From positions 1 through 64,000 of the forward strand of contig JAHZMA010000126.1 in assembly GCA_022599575.1 (NCBI GenBank): a stretch of DNA of 64,000 bases, in the 5' to 3' direction. Within the stretch, counting starts at the first letter, position 1, and the number at the start of each line of letters is the position of its first letter. Of this stretch, positions 23,704 to 32,952 are shown one piece after another. The notes beneath the pieces were generated by a model, which searched no databases, was not told where the DNA came from, and saw only the letters and a program-made list of their open reading frames with translations. The translations under genes were made by a program, and so were the position numbers. Origin of the DNA: Alphaproteobacteria bacterium. Lineage in GTDB: Bacteria > Pseudomonadota > Alphaproteobacteria > JABAAW01 > JAHZMA01.

Positions 23704-25614
23704 ATGAATTTGCGTCAAATCGCACCTTATAGAATCGCATCTTATAAAATTGCATCAATGGGGCAAATATTATCGGTATCGGCTTTTTTGTTGTGTCCAT
23801 TCGTTACCGCACAGGCTGATAATCAATTTCAAATGACGCAACAACAGATTGATACGGGCATTAAAGATGAAGCTGATACCCAGTATCAGCGATTTGCACT
23901 TGATGATGTGACCGCGATTCTTACCGCTGAAGACCAACAGCTTTACCGCGAGATTTTCAAGTTGCAAGAAGATGGTAAAATGCAACAAGCCAATGTTAAA
24001 ATCAAGAAAATTGAGAATAAATTGTTATTGGGCTATGTGCTTTATCAGCGTTATATGCACCCCACTGCTTACCGCAGCAAATATGTCGAATTAAAACAAT
24101 GGTTGCGCAATTATGCCGACCAACCAGGGGCTAAAAACATTTATAAAATGGCGCGCAAGCGTGGCAACCCTTATAATCTTGTGCGGCCGCATGCGCCCAA
24201 AGTGCCTGATAACCTTAGAATTGATAGTATCTTGCAAGATAGGTTTGCGCCTGTGCAGGTGACAAAAAAAGAAAAATTGCGCTGGCGTAATACCGAATAT
24301 AATGTCTATCGTACGGTGAATCGTCATATAAAGCGTGAGCGTCCTACTGTTGCTTTGGATTTAGTGATGAAGAATCGTGCTAAAATGAGTGGCCATGCAC
24401 AAGCATTAAGTTTAGCGAAAATCAGTAAAGCCTATTTTCTTTATGGCGGTTTAGATGATAAGGCGGTGCAGGCTGCTGAAATGGGATTAAAAGTTGATAA
24501 AAATGGTGATGCACCAGCATTATTATGGTGGCTTGGATTATCGGAATGGCGCAATGGTGATTATTTGAAAGCGGCGCATCATTTTCGCACTCTTGCTTTT
24601 ATGAAGGATAATGCCCAGAAGAATGAAAAAGTGAGTGATTATATGGCATCAGCCGCTGCATTTTGGGCATCGCGCGCCTATATGCAAAAGGGTTTTATGG
24701 ATGAAATGCAGGTGATGCTAGAATTTGCGGCTGATTATCCCTTTAGTTTTTACGGGCAGTTGGCGAACGAAATTTTAGGTTATCAGATTGATTATGATTG
24801 GAATAAGGCGGGTGGAAAAAACCACAATAGAGAGGAATTTGAACGATTTTTTAGTTATCCTGCGGCCATGCGCGCTTTGGCATTGTATCAGCTGGGCGAT
24901 ATAGGGCGTGCGGGTAAGGAATTTCGTGCTATTGTGACGCAATTGCCAAGCGAGGTTGCGATTCATTATATCAAATATATGGATGAAAGTGATTTGGCAT
25001 CGGTGGCATTTGCGGTGGGTAAGAAGTTAAATCGGCAAGGGGTGCGTGTGAATGCCGCGCTTTATCCTGTGCCTTTATGGCAACCAAAAGATGGTTTTAG
25101 GTTAGATCCTGCGCTTATTTTTGGCTTTATCCGTCAGGAAAGCACTTTCAAATCTAATGCGCTCAGTGTTGATGGCGCCACAGGATTGATGCAAATCATG
25201 CCCGCAACTGCCCGCTTTGTTGCGCGTTCGCGTGTGAAGCAAGATAAATTATTTGAACCTGAATATAATATGTCGCTAGGGCAACGTTATATTGAAAGCC
25301 TGATGAAGGAACGCTATATTGCGCGCAATTTATTATTCACCACTGTTGCCTATAATGGTGGGCCGGGCAATTTATTGAAATGGCGTAAAAAAATGGATTA
25401 CCGCGACGATCCTTTGCTATTTATGGAAACCATACCAGCCTACGAGAGTCGTCATTTTGCTGAAGCGGTGCTATTGAATTACTGGATTTATGCCGATAGG
25501 CTAGGGCGAGCGAATCCTACAAGGAAGCAATTAGCGCAAGGGCAGTGGCCAATCTATCAAGATTTTGATAATCTGCCCGCACGTGATTCTTATGTGATTA
25601 ACGATGCCTATTGA
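23704..25614 (+). CDS. Soluble lytic murein transglycosylase (Slt-type)
   Basis: Periplasmic enzyme that cleaves peptidoglycan strands to 1,6-anhydromuropeptides. A signal peptide (ILSVSAFLLCPFVTAQA) is followed by a helical superhelix region and a C-terminal SLT domain with the catalytic Glu in IFGFIRQESTFKSNA, then GLMQIMPATARFVAR and the AYNGGPGN motif. Length of about 636 resembles E. coli Slt70. I take ATG 23704: AGGGGA ends 9 bases upstream, while the track's ATG 23695 abuts that site. The end overlaps moaB by 11 bp. Confidence 0.93.
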   Translation: MNLRQIAPYRIASYKIASMGQILSVSAFLLCPFVTAQADNQFQMTQQQIDTGIKDEADTQYQRFALDDVTAILTAEDQQLYREIFKLQEDGKMQQANVKIKKIENKLLLGYVLYQRYMHPTAYRSKYVELKQWLRNYADQPGAKNIYKMARKRGNPYNLVRPHAPKVPDNLRIDSILQDRFAPVQVTKKEKLRWRNTEYNVYRTVNRHIKRERPTVALDLVMKNRAKMSGHAQALSLAKISKAYFLYGGLDDKAVQAAEMGLKVDKNGDAPALLWWLGLSEWRNGDYLKAAHHFRTLAFMKDNAQKNEKVSDYMASAAAFWASRAYMQKGFMDEMQVMLEFAADYPFSFYGQLANEILGYQIDYDWNKAGGKNHNREEFERFFSYPAAMRALALYQLGDIGRAGKEFRAIVTQLPSEVAIHYIKYMDESDLASVAFAVGKKLNRQGVRVNAALYPVPLWQPKDGFRLDPALIFGFIRQESTFKSNALSVDGATGLMQIMPATARFVARSRVKQDKLFEPEYNMSLGQRYIESLMKERYIARNLLFTTVAYNGGPGNLLKWRKKMDYRDDPLLFMETIPAYESRHFAEAVLLNYWIYADRLGRANPTRKQLAQGQWPIYQDFDNLPARDSYVINDAY

Positions 25615-26122
25615 TAGCAAAATATCATTTTTTCCACTCAATATCGGATTGCTAACACTTTCTGATAGTCGCACTCAAGCAGAGGATTTATCGGGTGATT
25701 TGCTTGCTGGGCGCATTGCCGCATCGGGGCATCATCTGGTGAAACGTGATTTAATACAAGAAAACTTTGCTGAAATATGCGAAAAATTGCGTGAATGGAT
25801 TGCAGATGATGGCATTGATGTCATTATCAGCACAGGTGGCACGGGCATTACGGCACGCGATTTAACGCCTGATGCTGTGCTGGCGGTGATGGATAAAGAA
25901 ATAAAGGGTTTTGGAGAATTATTCCGTATGTTAAGCTATCAAAAAATCGGTACTTCTACCATTCAATCGCGCTGTATTGGCGCAGTGGCGCAACGAACGT
26001 TAATTTTTGCGTTACCTGGTTCAAAAAATGCCTGTAAAGATGCTTGGGACGATATTTTAGCCATGCAATTGGATATAAGGCATCAACCTTGCAATTTTGC
26101 GGAATTACTGCCACGCATGTAA
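25604..26122 (+). CDS. moaB: Molybdenum cofactor biosynthesis protein MoaB
   Basis: 172 residues of the MoaB/Mog fold, which binds molybdopterin; in many bacteria MoaB itself is of uncertain role while Mog adenylates the cofactor. Motifs: GLLTLSDSRT at the N-terminus, ISTGGTGITARDLTPDAV and ALPGSKNAC. It starts within the 3' end of slt. No other moa genes are nearby. The same placement beside slt/lexA/comEC is common in this class, as far as I recall. Confidence 0.92.
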   Translation: MPIDSKISFFPLNIGLLTLSDSRTQAEDLSGDLLAGRIAASGHHLVKRDLIQENFAEICEKLREWIADDGIDVIISTGGTGITARDLTPDAVLAVMDKEIKGFGELFRMLSYQKIGTSTIQSRCIGAVAQRTLIFALPGSKNACKDAWDDILAMQLDIRHQPCNFAELLPRM

Positions 26123-26156
26123 TTTTAAAAAACACAAAAAACATATTATCTTATGC

Positions 26157-26185
26157 TTGTTATTTTCTAGCAACAATGTTATAAT
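26157..26185 (+). promoter_or_regulatory. Sigma70-like promoter upstream of parvulin gene
   Basis: TTGTTA (26157-26162), 17-bp spacer, TATAAT (26180-26185), 78 bp before the ATG of the parvulin gene. Confidence 0.6.
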
Positions 26186-26263
26186 ATCGTAGGCTAATGT
26201 GGAAGCTATTTTCTATTATCACTAAAATTTACAAAAATATCATTATTTAAGAAAGATTGTATT

Positions 26264-27079
26264 ATGAATAATTTTGTTAAAATAACATTTGTTATTACTC
26301 TTGCGTCATTGTTATCGGTTGTTAACATATCGGCACAAGAAAGAGACCTTAAAAAAGTTGTTGCCGAAGTGGGCAAGGATAAAGTGCTGGAAGAGGATTT
26401 GTTATTTCGCTATCAACAATTGCCTCCGCAAACAAGGCAACAAAATTCTTACGATGATGCCCGTGACCAGCTGATTAATCAGTTGGTGATTGAGCGGTTA
26501 TTTGCGGCTGAGGCACGTAGAGACGGTTTGCAAAAAGATAAGGAAGTTGCAGCGGCAATTAAGCGCACTGAAAGCACAATTTTGCATCAGGCATTCGTGC
26601 AAAATTTTGCGCGTAATAACATTAGCGATGCAGAGCTTGCAGAAGAATATAAGAAATTTAGTGAAAATTATGCCAAAGGCGCTGAATATAGAGCGCGTCA
26701 TGTTTTGGTAGAAACCGAGCGAGAAGGTTTGGATATCGTTAAAAAATTGAATAATGGTAGTGATTTTGCCGAATTAGCAAAAACCTATTCTACGGGTCCT
26801 TCGGCACCACGTGGTGGCGATTTAGGCTATTTTCGTGAAGGGCAGATGGTGCCAGAATTTGAACGCGCTTTGAAATTACTAGATTCTGGTAAATATACCA
26901 GAAAGCCTGTGGAAACTCAGTTCGGTTGGCATGTGATTAAGCTTGAAGATAAAAGGGCAGCAGAAGTGCCAGAGTTGGCAAGGGTAGAAAATGAATTGCG
27001 TCAAGGCGTTGCCGAAAGAAAATTAAGAGACGAGCTTGAAAAACTAAGAAAAAAATATCCAGTAACCATTAAAGAATAA
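26264..27079 (+). CDS. Exported parvulin-type peptidyl-prolyl isomerase
   Basis: Signal peptide MNNFVKITFVITLASLLSVVNISAQ, an N-terminal SurA/PpiD-like helical part (about 30-135) and a PpiC rotamase domain (about 140-240) with ARHVLVETE, FAELAKTYSTGPSAPRGGDLGYF and FGWHVIKLEDKR. It should help fold exported or outer-membrane proteins in the periplasm. Length 271, similar to PrsA/PpiC family proteins of alphaproteobacteria. It is followed after 12 bp by fabI, so it may be the first gene of a long run up to the DUF547 genes. Confidence 0.92.
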   Translation: MNNFVKITFVITLASLLSVVNISAQERDLKKVVAEVGKDKVLEEDLLFRYQQLPPQTRQQNSYDDARDQLINQLVIERLFAAEARRDGLQKDKEVAAAIKRTESTILHQAFVQNFARNNISDAELAEEYKKFSENYAKGAEYRARHVLVETEREGLDIVKKLNNGSDFAELAKTYSTGPSAPRGGDLGYFREGQMVPEFERALKLLDSGKYTRKPVETQFGWHVIKLEDKRAAEVPELARVENELRQGVAERKLRDELEKLRKKYPVTIKE

Positions 27080-27091
27080 GAGTGTGCGATA

Positions 27092-27937
27092 ATGGCTGAA
27101 AATCTGATGCTACAAAATCTAATGAAAGGCAAAAAAGGTTTAATCATGGGCGTTGCCAATGATAAATCTATTGCCTATGGCATTGCCAAAGCGGCATCGG
27201 ATGCTGGCGCTGAGTTGGCTTTTAGCTATCAGGGTGAGTTGCTTGAAAAACGCGTGCGTCCGCTTGCCGAATCACTTGGCGTTAAACATATGATTCCATG
27301 CGATGTGGGTGAAGATTCATCAATCGAATCCGCTTTTGCCTTACTACAAAAGGAATGGGGCGGTTTAGATTTTGTTGTGCATGCCATTGCCTTTGCCGAT
27401 AAAGATGAATTGCGCGGTGCCTATTATGATACATCGCGCGATAATTTTAAGCTGAGCATGGATATTTCATGCTATTCATTTACGGCTGTGGCACGCTATG
27501 CCCGTCCACTGATGATGCAAAATGGTGGGTCATTACTTACGTTAAGCTATTTCGGTGCTGAAAAAGTTATCCCGCATTATAATGTGATGGGCGTTGCCAA
27601 AGCAGCATTAGAAGCTTCGGTGCGCTATTTGGCGGCTGATTTGGGTAAGGATAATATCCGTGTTAATGCGATTTCTGCAGGACCGATTCGCACATTGGCG
27701 GCATCGGGTATTGGCGATTTTCGCAATATGTTGCGCTGGAATGCGTTAAATGCACCGATGCGTGATAATGTAACGATTGAAGATGTGGGGTTGGCATCGC
27801 TTGGTTTGATTTCCGATTTAGGATGTGGCATAACGGGCGAAATTCAACATGTTGATAAAGGGTATAACATCAACGGTATGATGGCTCTTGATGATATTGA
27901 TGCCGCTATCGATGTATTGCAGGCAATGAAAAAATAA
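27092..27937 (+). CDS. fabI: Enoyl-ACP reductase FabI
   Basis: Last step of each fatty acid elongation cycle, NADH-dependent. Divergent SDR motif [19 protein letters not shown] for cofactor binding and catalytic Tyr-x6-Lys in [12 protein letters not shown], plus [14 protein letters not shown] typical of FabI. Length 281 has a dozen extra N-terminal residues before the core. Four bp lie between its stop and aroC, so they are cotranscribed. Confidence 0.96.
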   Translation: MAENLMLQNLMKGKKGLIMGVANDKSIAYGIAKAASDAGAELAFSYQGELLEKRVRPLAESLGVKHMIPCDVGEDSSIESAFALLQKEWGGLDFVVHAIAFADKDELRGAYYDTSRDNFKLSMDISCYSFTAVARYARPLMMQNGGSLLTLSYFGAEKVIPHYNVMGVAKAALEASVRYLAADLGKDNIRVNAISAGPIRTLAASGIGDFRNMLRWNALNAPMRDNVTIEDVGLASLGLISDLGCGITGEIQHVDKGYNINGMMALDDIDAAIDVLQAMKK

Positions 27938-27941
27938 AGCA

Positions 27942-29030
27942 ATGAGCTTTAATTCTTTCGGGCATTTGTTACGTTTCTCAAGCTTTGGCGAGAGTCATGG
28001 GCAAGTGATAGGCGGTATGCTTGATGGTGTGCCACCTAATATTGATTTATCAGAAAGTGATATTCAGCCTTTTTTGGATAAGCGCCGTCCCGCGCAATCG
28101 CGTTTTACCACACAACGTAAAGAGCCTGATAAAGTTAAATTGCTATCGGGAATATATCAGGGCAAAACAACAGGCACCCCGATTGCATTTATCATTGGCA
28201 ATCAAGATAGCCGCAGTCAAGATTATACAGAAATTGCCAAGCAATATCGTCCTGGTCATGCTGATTATACTTATGAAGCAAAATATGGCATTCGTGACCC
28301 GCGTGGTGGTGGGCGGTCTTCGGCACGTGAAACCGCAATAAGAGTGGCGGCAGGTGCGGTTGCACGTAAGGTTTTAACCACGCAATATCCGATGATTCAA
28401 ATTGTTGGCGGGCTGATGATGATGGGCGAAAAGAAATTATCAGAACCATATGATTTTAAGGCGACATATCAAAATCCTTTATTTATGCCTTGTGCCGATG
28501 AAAAAACATGTTCACTATGGCAGGATTATCTTGATCGTATTCGTAAAGATGGTGATTCGGTGGGGGCGATGGTTGAAATTCGCGCCTTGCATGTGCCACC
28601 CGGTTGGGGTGCGCCGATTTATGGCAAGCTAGATGCAGATTTGGCATCGGCAATGATGAGTATTAATGCAGTGAAATCGGTAGAAATTGGTGATGGGGTA
28701 AGGGTTGCAAATCTAAGCGGTGCAAAAAATGCTGACGAGATGCGAATGCGTGGCGGGCATCCCGTATTTTTAAGCAATCATGCAGGTGGTATTTTGGGCG
28801 GTATCAGCTCAGGTGCTGATATTATTGTGCGGTTTGCGGTGAAGCCCACAAGTTCTATATTAACGCCACGTCGTACGATAGATAATAGTGGCAATGAAAT
28901 TGATATTGTTACCAAAGGCAGGCATGACCCTTGTGTGGGGATTCGCGCTGTGCCAGTAGGCGAGGCAATGATGGCATTGGTATTAGCCGACCATTATTTG
29001 CGTCATCGTGGGCAATGTGGTGAATTATGA
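27942..29030 (+). CDS. aroC: Chorismate synthase
   Basis: Converts EPSP to chorismate with reduced FMN, the end of the shikimate pathway. All three family signatures are present: [20 protein letters not shown] at the N-terminus, [21 protein letters not shown] in the middle and [16 protein letters not shown] at the C-terminus. Length 362 is normal. The 3' end overlaps the sppA start by 4 bp. Confidence 0.97.
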   Translation: MSFNSFGHLLRFSSFGESHGQVIGGMLDGVPPNIDLSESDIQPFLDKRRPAQSRFTTQRKEPDKVKLLSGIYQGKTTGTPIAFIIGNQDSRSQDYTEIAKQYRPGHADYTYEAKYGIRDPRGGGRSSARETAIRVAAGAVARKVLTTQYPMIQIVGGLMMMGEKKLSEPYDFKATYQNPLFMPCADEKTCSLWQDYLDRIRKDGDSVGAMVEIRALHVPPGWGAPIYGKLDADLASAMMSINAVKSVEIGDGVRVANLSGAKNADEMRMRGGHPVFLSNHAGGILGGISSGADIIVRFAVKPTSSILTPRRTIDNSGNEIDIVTKGRHDPCVGIRAVPVGEAMMALVLADHYLRHRGQCGEL

Positions 29031-30934
29031 TTAAAGCAATGAAAACAAAAATAGATAAAATAAAAGCTAACATACGGGCAAAAATCACCGCTGTTAAACA
29101 ATTTATCACTCAAATATTACTATCGCCTGTTTCATTTTGGCGATGGTGTAAAAATAAAATCAAACAGTTTTTTAGATTCATATGGCTATTACCCATGCGG
29201 TTTTTGCGCTTTTGCATCAGAAGCATCGGGCGTATCATCTTATGGTTGCTGAAAGTTGTTATTTCGTGGTTTATTGGGGTGGCGGTAGTTATTGGCGTTC
29301 TATTCTGGCTGGTTGATAATAAATTTAGCGGGCTAGAAGATAATTTTATGCAATTTGAACAGGCAGGGCAAGAAAATTGCGAACCAGCTGAACATCATAT
29401 TTTATATATCAACAGTGCATCATTGGCACCCTTATTGGCAAAACAATCTTTTGTGCCGATTGATTTTGCTACAAATTCACTGCCCGAACATTGGGGTGAT
29501 TTGCATCAAAAATTACAGCAAGCCGCTTATGATGATGGGGTTCAGGCGGTGCTGATTGATTATCAAGGCTTATGGTCATCGCGTGCGGGCATTGCCGAAT
29601 TGCGCGAACAGTTGAAAACATATAAGCAGGAATCGGGCAAAAAAGTCTATTTATTTGTGAGGAATCAAGGCGAATATCACGGCATTGCCGATTACGGATT
29701 ACATGATGTTGCTGATAAAATCTATCTTGCGCCTTCGGGCTATAGTGCGGTGAAACCTGTTGGTAGTGAACAATTTTACCTTAGCCGTTTGTTTGATACG
29801 CTTAAGATTAAGCCTGAATTTATCCGCCGCCATGAATATAAATCGGCGCCATCTATGTTCACTAGCAATGCGCCCACCAATGCAGAACGCGAAAACACAT
29901 CTGCGCTGATTGCTGATATTGAACAAATTTACCGCGCTATTTTACGCCCACGTTTCGCCCCTGATGGGCAGGCATTTGTGTTTTCAGCGCAAGAAACATT
30001 ACGCAATAATCTGGCAGATGAAATCATCTATCGCGATGATTTGCTAGAAACATTGCAGGCGCAAAATAATATCAGTGATGATGCGCGCTATCTTGCGCTA
30101 TCATGTTATCAAGTCAACCCGCTTTTTGCGCTTTTTGTGGAACCTAAGAATGTGCAGATTATCAATATTAAAGGGACGATTACGCCTGATATAGCAGGGC
30201 AGCCTACAATGGGCAGTCGGGCATTAAGGCAAATTAAACGGGCGAATGATGATGATGATATTGCCGCTTTGCTGATTTATATTGATTCCTCGGGCGGTGA
30301 TTATGCGATGTCGGAACGGATTTGGCACGCGCTTTACCAAACAGAAAAGCCAGTAGCGGTGCTAATGGGCAATGTTGCGGCATCAGGCGGTTATTTCATT
30401 GCTGTGGGTGGCGATAAAATTTTTGCTTATCCTTCCACTATCACGGGTTCTATCGGAATTTTCACGGGGCATTTTGCATTGCGTGACTTTTTTAACGAAA
30501 CCCTATCAATTGATACTTATGTCTATGGCGGCACTGGCTATAAAAGCGAATTTTTAGATGAATATTCGCCTGAATATCGCGCGCAGATGGAAAAATTTAT
30601 TGATGCGTTATATGATGATTTTGTGAATAAGGTGGCATTATCGCGTGATATTAACAAAGTAACGATGAATGCGTTGGCACGTGGCCGCGTGTTTTCTGGC
30701 ACGCGCGCCTTGCAAAATGATTTGCTAGATGGTGTCAATGGCTTGCAAGGGGCGGTGGATTATCTGGAAGAAACATTGGGGCAAGATATTATATTACTGC
30801 CCGAACAAGAAGAATTTGATTTTGCAACCGCGTTAGGGCAGTTTGTGGGGCAAAGCTTTGGTCCAAAAGTCACCGAATATTTGTATCAAATAGGCATTTT
30901 ACAAAATGGTATGAGAATGCAAAGTGATTATTAA
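29027..30934 (+). CDS. sppA: Signal peptide peptidase SppA, 67K type
   Basis: Membrane-bound serine protease that degrades cleaved signal peptides. A basic N-terminal stretch and one membrane helix (about 75-100, [16 protein letters not shown]) precede two tandem S49 domains. The catalytic Lys is in the EYKSAPSMF segment (about 275) and the catalytic Ser in [13 protein letters not shown] (about 457), as in E. coli SppA. Length 635 is typical of the long form. The start overlaps aroC by 4 bp. The last codons are tandemly duplicated past the stop. Confidence 0.93.
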   Translation: MIKAMKTKIDKIKANIRAKITAVKQFITQILLSPVSFWRWCKNKIKQFFRFIWLLPMRFLRFCIRSIGRIILWLLKVVISWFIGVAVVIGVLFWLVDNKFSGLEDNFMQFEQAGQENCEPAEHHILYINSASLAPLLAKQSFVPIDFATNSLPEHWGDLHQKLQQAAYDDGVQAVLIDYQGLWSSRAGIAELREQLKTYKQESGKKVYLFVRNQGEYHGIADYGLHDVADKIYLAPSGYSAVKPVGSEQFYLSRLFDTLKIKPEFIRRHEYKSAPSMFTSNAPTNAERENTSALIADIEQIYRAILRPRFAPDGQAFVFSAQETLRNNLADEIIYRDDLLETLQAQNNISDDARYLALSCYQVNPLFALFVEPKNVQIINIKGTITPDIAGQPTMGSRALRQIKRANDDDDIAALLIYIDSSGGDYAMSERIWHALYQTEKPVAVLMGNVAASGGYFIAVGGDKIFAYPSTITGSIGIFTGHFALRDFFNETLSIDTYVYGGTGYKSEFLDEYSPEYRAQMEKFIDALYDDFVNKVALSRDINKVTMNALARGRVFSGTRALQNDLLDGVNGLQGAVDYLEETLGQDIILLPEQEEFDFATALGQFVGQSFGPKVTEYLYQIGILQNGMRMQSDY

Positions 30935-30951
30935 TGGGTGATTATTAATAC
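30924..30951. repeat. 14-bp tandem duplication at the sppA 3' end
   Basis: GTGATTATTAATGG (30924-30937, includes the stop codon) is repeated as GTGATTATTAATAC (30938-30951). Same kind of event as at the ftsZ 3' end. Confidence 0.85.
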
Positions 30952-31021
30952 TTGCTTATTGTGGTGATTAGGTTTATTAATATAATAATGGCATAAAATT
31001 AGAATAGAAAAGGTGGAAGAT

Positions 31022-31468
31022 ATGTTAAAGCTACGGATTTTTATCTTATTATCACTATTTTTAAGTGCATCTGTGGCACATGCGCTTGACCCCGTCTATA
31101 AATCAAGCTCTGGCAAAGGGGCAGGTGGCTATGATGTGGTTGCCTATTTTGACCAATCCCAACCCGTAAAAGGCGATTCAGATTATCAAACGCAATGGAA
31201 TGGCGCAGATTGGTTGTTTTCTTCTGCGGAAAATCTTAAAAAATTCACCGCTAACCCCGAAAAATACGCACCGCAATATGGTGGCTATTGTGCATGGGCA
31301 GTATCGCAAAATTACACTGCAAGGGGAAGCCCAAAACATTGGAACATTGTAGATGATAAGCTTTATCTTAATTATAATGGGTCGGTGAAATTAACATGGC
31401 AACGCAATGCGCGTAAAAATATCGTATCGGGCAATAAAAACTGGCCTAATTTATTAACATCAAGATAA
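31022..31468 (+). CDS. Exported YHS-domain protein
   Basis: Signal peptide (IFILLSLFLSASVAHA) and one YHS domain: KGAGGYDVVAYFDQSQPVKG, then WNGADWLFSSAENLKKFTANPEKYAPQYGGYCAWAV. YHS domains occur in heavy-metal proteins; the CxxC-type metal site is not obvious here and the role of this exported type is unknown. ATG 31022 with AGGTGGA upstream; the track's GTG 31013 is inside that site. The next gene is a paralogue 4 bp downstream. Confidence 0.85.
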   Translation: MLKLRIFILLSLFLSASVAHALDPVYKSSSGKGAGGYDVVAYFDQSQPVKGDSDYQTQWNGADWLFSSAENLKKFTANPEKYAPQYGGYCAWAVSQNYTARGSPKHWNIVDDKLYLNYNGSVKLTWQRNARKNIVSGNKNWPNLLTSR

Positions 31469-31472
31469 GATA

Positions 31473-31949
31473 ATGGTAAAATCATCTAAAATCATATTTT
31501 TTTCACTCATTATGGTGGCAATGTCAATGGTGGGGGTGGGGCAGATGGCACAAGCGGCAGAACCTTTTATTTACACACAAAAAGATAATAATTACGGCGC
31601 GGGTGGCTATGATGTGGTTGCCTATTTTACCGATAATCAGCCGATGGAAGGCAAGCAAACCTATCAAACCGAATGGAACGGCGCGATGTGGCTATTCTCA
31701 TCGGCAGAAAATCTTGATAAATTCACCAAAAATCCTGACCAATATGCCCCACAATATGGTGGCTATTGTGCATGGGCGATGGCAAAAGGTGATTTGGCAA
31801 AAGGCGATCCCAAACGCTGGAAAGTGGTAGATAACAAATTATATCTTAACTATAATTGGACGATTCAAAAATTATGGGAACGCGATATACCCGGTATGAT
31901 TGAGCGCGGTGATGCACAATGGCCAACCGCCCTAACGACTCAAAATTGA
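31473..31949 (+). CDS. Exported YHS-domain protein, second copy
   Basis: Signal peptide (IIFFSLIMVAMSMVGVGQMAQA) and a YHS domain (AGGYDVVAYFTDNQPMEG, WLFSSAENLDKFTKNPDQYAPQYGGYCAWAM). About 60 percent identical to the preceding protein, so a tandem duplication. It has a small AKGDLAKGD repeat. The 3' end overlaps the miaA start by 31 bp. Function unknown as for the first copy. Confidence 0.85.
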   Translation: MVKSSKIIFFSLIMVAMSMVGVGQMAQAAEPFIYTQKDNNYGAGGYDVVAYFTDNQPMEGKQTYQTEWNGAMWLFSSAENLDKFTKNPDQYAPQYGGYCAWAMAKGDLAKGDPKRWKVVDNKLYLNYNWTIQKLWERDIPGMIERGDAQWPTALTTQN

Positions 31950-32911
31950 GTGACGCAGAAATAAGCGCGACCACAGATTTAGCCATCAACGATAGCAACC
32001 ATCAACTCATTATCATTGCGGGCGCAACCGCAAGCGGTAAAAACCAACTGGCATTGCGTTTGGCGCAACATGTTGCGATTACCATTATCAATGGCGATGC
32101 CATGCAGCTTTATCGTGGCTTACCCATTTTAACGGCACAGCCTAGCGGTGATGAAAAGGCGCAAACCCCGCATTTGCTTTACGGCATTAATGATATTCAT
32201 GAAAAATATTCGGTGGCGCGTTGGCTAGAAATAGTGCAACAGGCAATCGGGCAGGCGCGTGATAATCATACCATACCCGTGATTGTTGGCGGCAGCAGCA
32301 TGTATCTTGATAGGTTACTGAATGGCATCACGATAATCCCCGAAATTCCTGATAATATCAAGCAACAGGCTGAAACATTGCGCGCGCAAAAGGGCAATCT
32401 GGCATTATATGAATTGCTTGCTGATGATGATAGACAAAGATTACATGTCAATGATAGCCACCGCATTATCAGAAGCTATTGCGTCTATCAGGCGACGGGG
32501 CAATCATTATTATGGTGGCAGAAAAATCACCATCAAGATAGTATTGCACCGGAATCGCTCACAAAAATCGCGCTGATGCCCGCCCGTGATGTGCTGTATC
32601 AGCGTTGCAATCAGCGGTTATTGCAAATGATAGAAAATGGTGCGCTAGAAGAAATACGCGCGATTTTAGATGAAGATGATAGCCTGCCCGCCTGCCAAGC
32701 GATTGGTGTGAAGCCATTAAAATCTTATCTGCGCGGTGAGATTGGCCGTGATGAAGCGGTGGAAAGGGCACAACAGCAAACGCGCAATTATGCAAAACGG
32801 CAATATAGTTGGCTTAATAATCACTATCATGCTGATAGGATTATTAGCGATGAATTAACTGAAGTCGATTTTATAGCGATGGCCCGAAAAATGCTTGCTG
32901 AAAAACCATGA
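31919..32911 (+). CDS. miaA: tRNA dimethylallyltransferase MiaA
   Basis: Adds the dimethylallyl group to A37 of tRNAs reading UNN codons. P-loop GATASGKNQLALRL near residue 35, INGDAMQLYRGLPILTAQPS, and a PVIVGGSSMYLDRLLNG motif. Length 330 includes a 28-residue N-terminal extension rich in polar residues; the real start could be later, but no clear ribosome site decides this. It overlaps the second YHS gene by 31 bp and precedes ilvB by 41 bp. Confidence 0.93.
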   Translation: MANRPNDSKLSDAEISATTDLAINDSNHQLIIIAGATASGKNQLALRLAQHVAITIINGDAMQLYRGLPILTAQPSGDEKAQTPHLLYGINDIHEKYSVARWLEIVQQAIGQARDNHTIPVIVGGSSMYLDRLLNGITIIPEIPDNIKQQAETLRAQKGNLALYELLADDDRQRLHVNDSHRIIRSYCVYQATGQSLLWWQKNHHQDSIAPESLTKIALMPARDVLYQRCNQRLLQMIENGALEEIRAILDEDDSLPACQAIGVKPLKSYLRGEIGRDEAVERAQQQTRNYAKRQYSWLNNHYHADRIISDELTEVDFIAMARKMLAEKP

Positions 32912-32952
32912 ATTATGCTATTTAAGAGGCAAGTATTAAAAGGATGCAAAAA

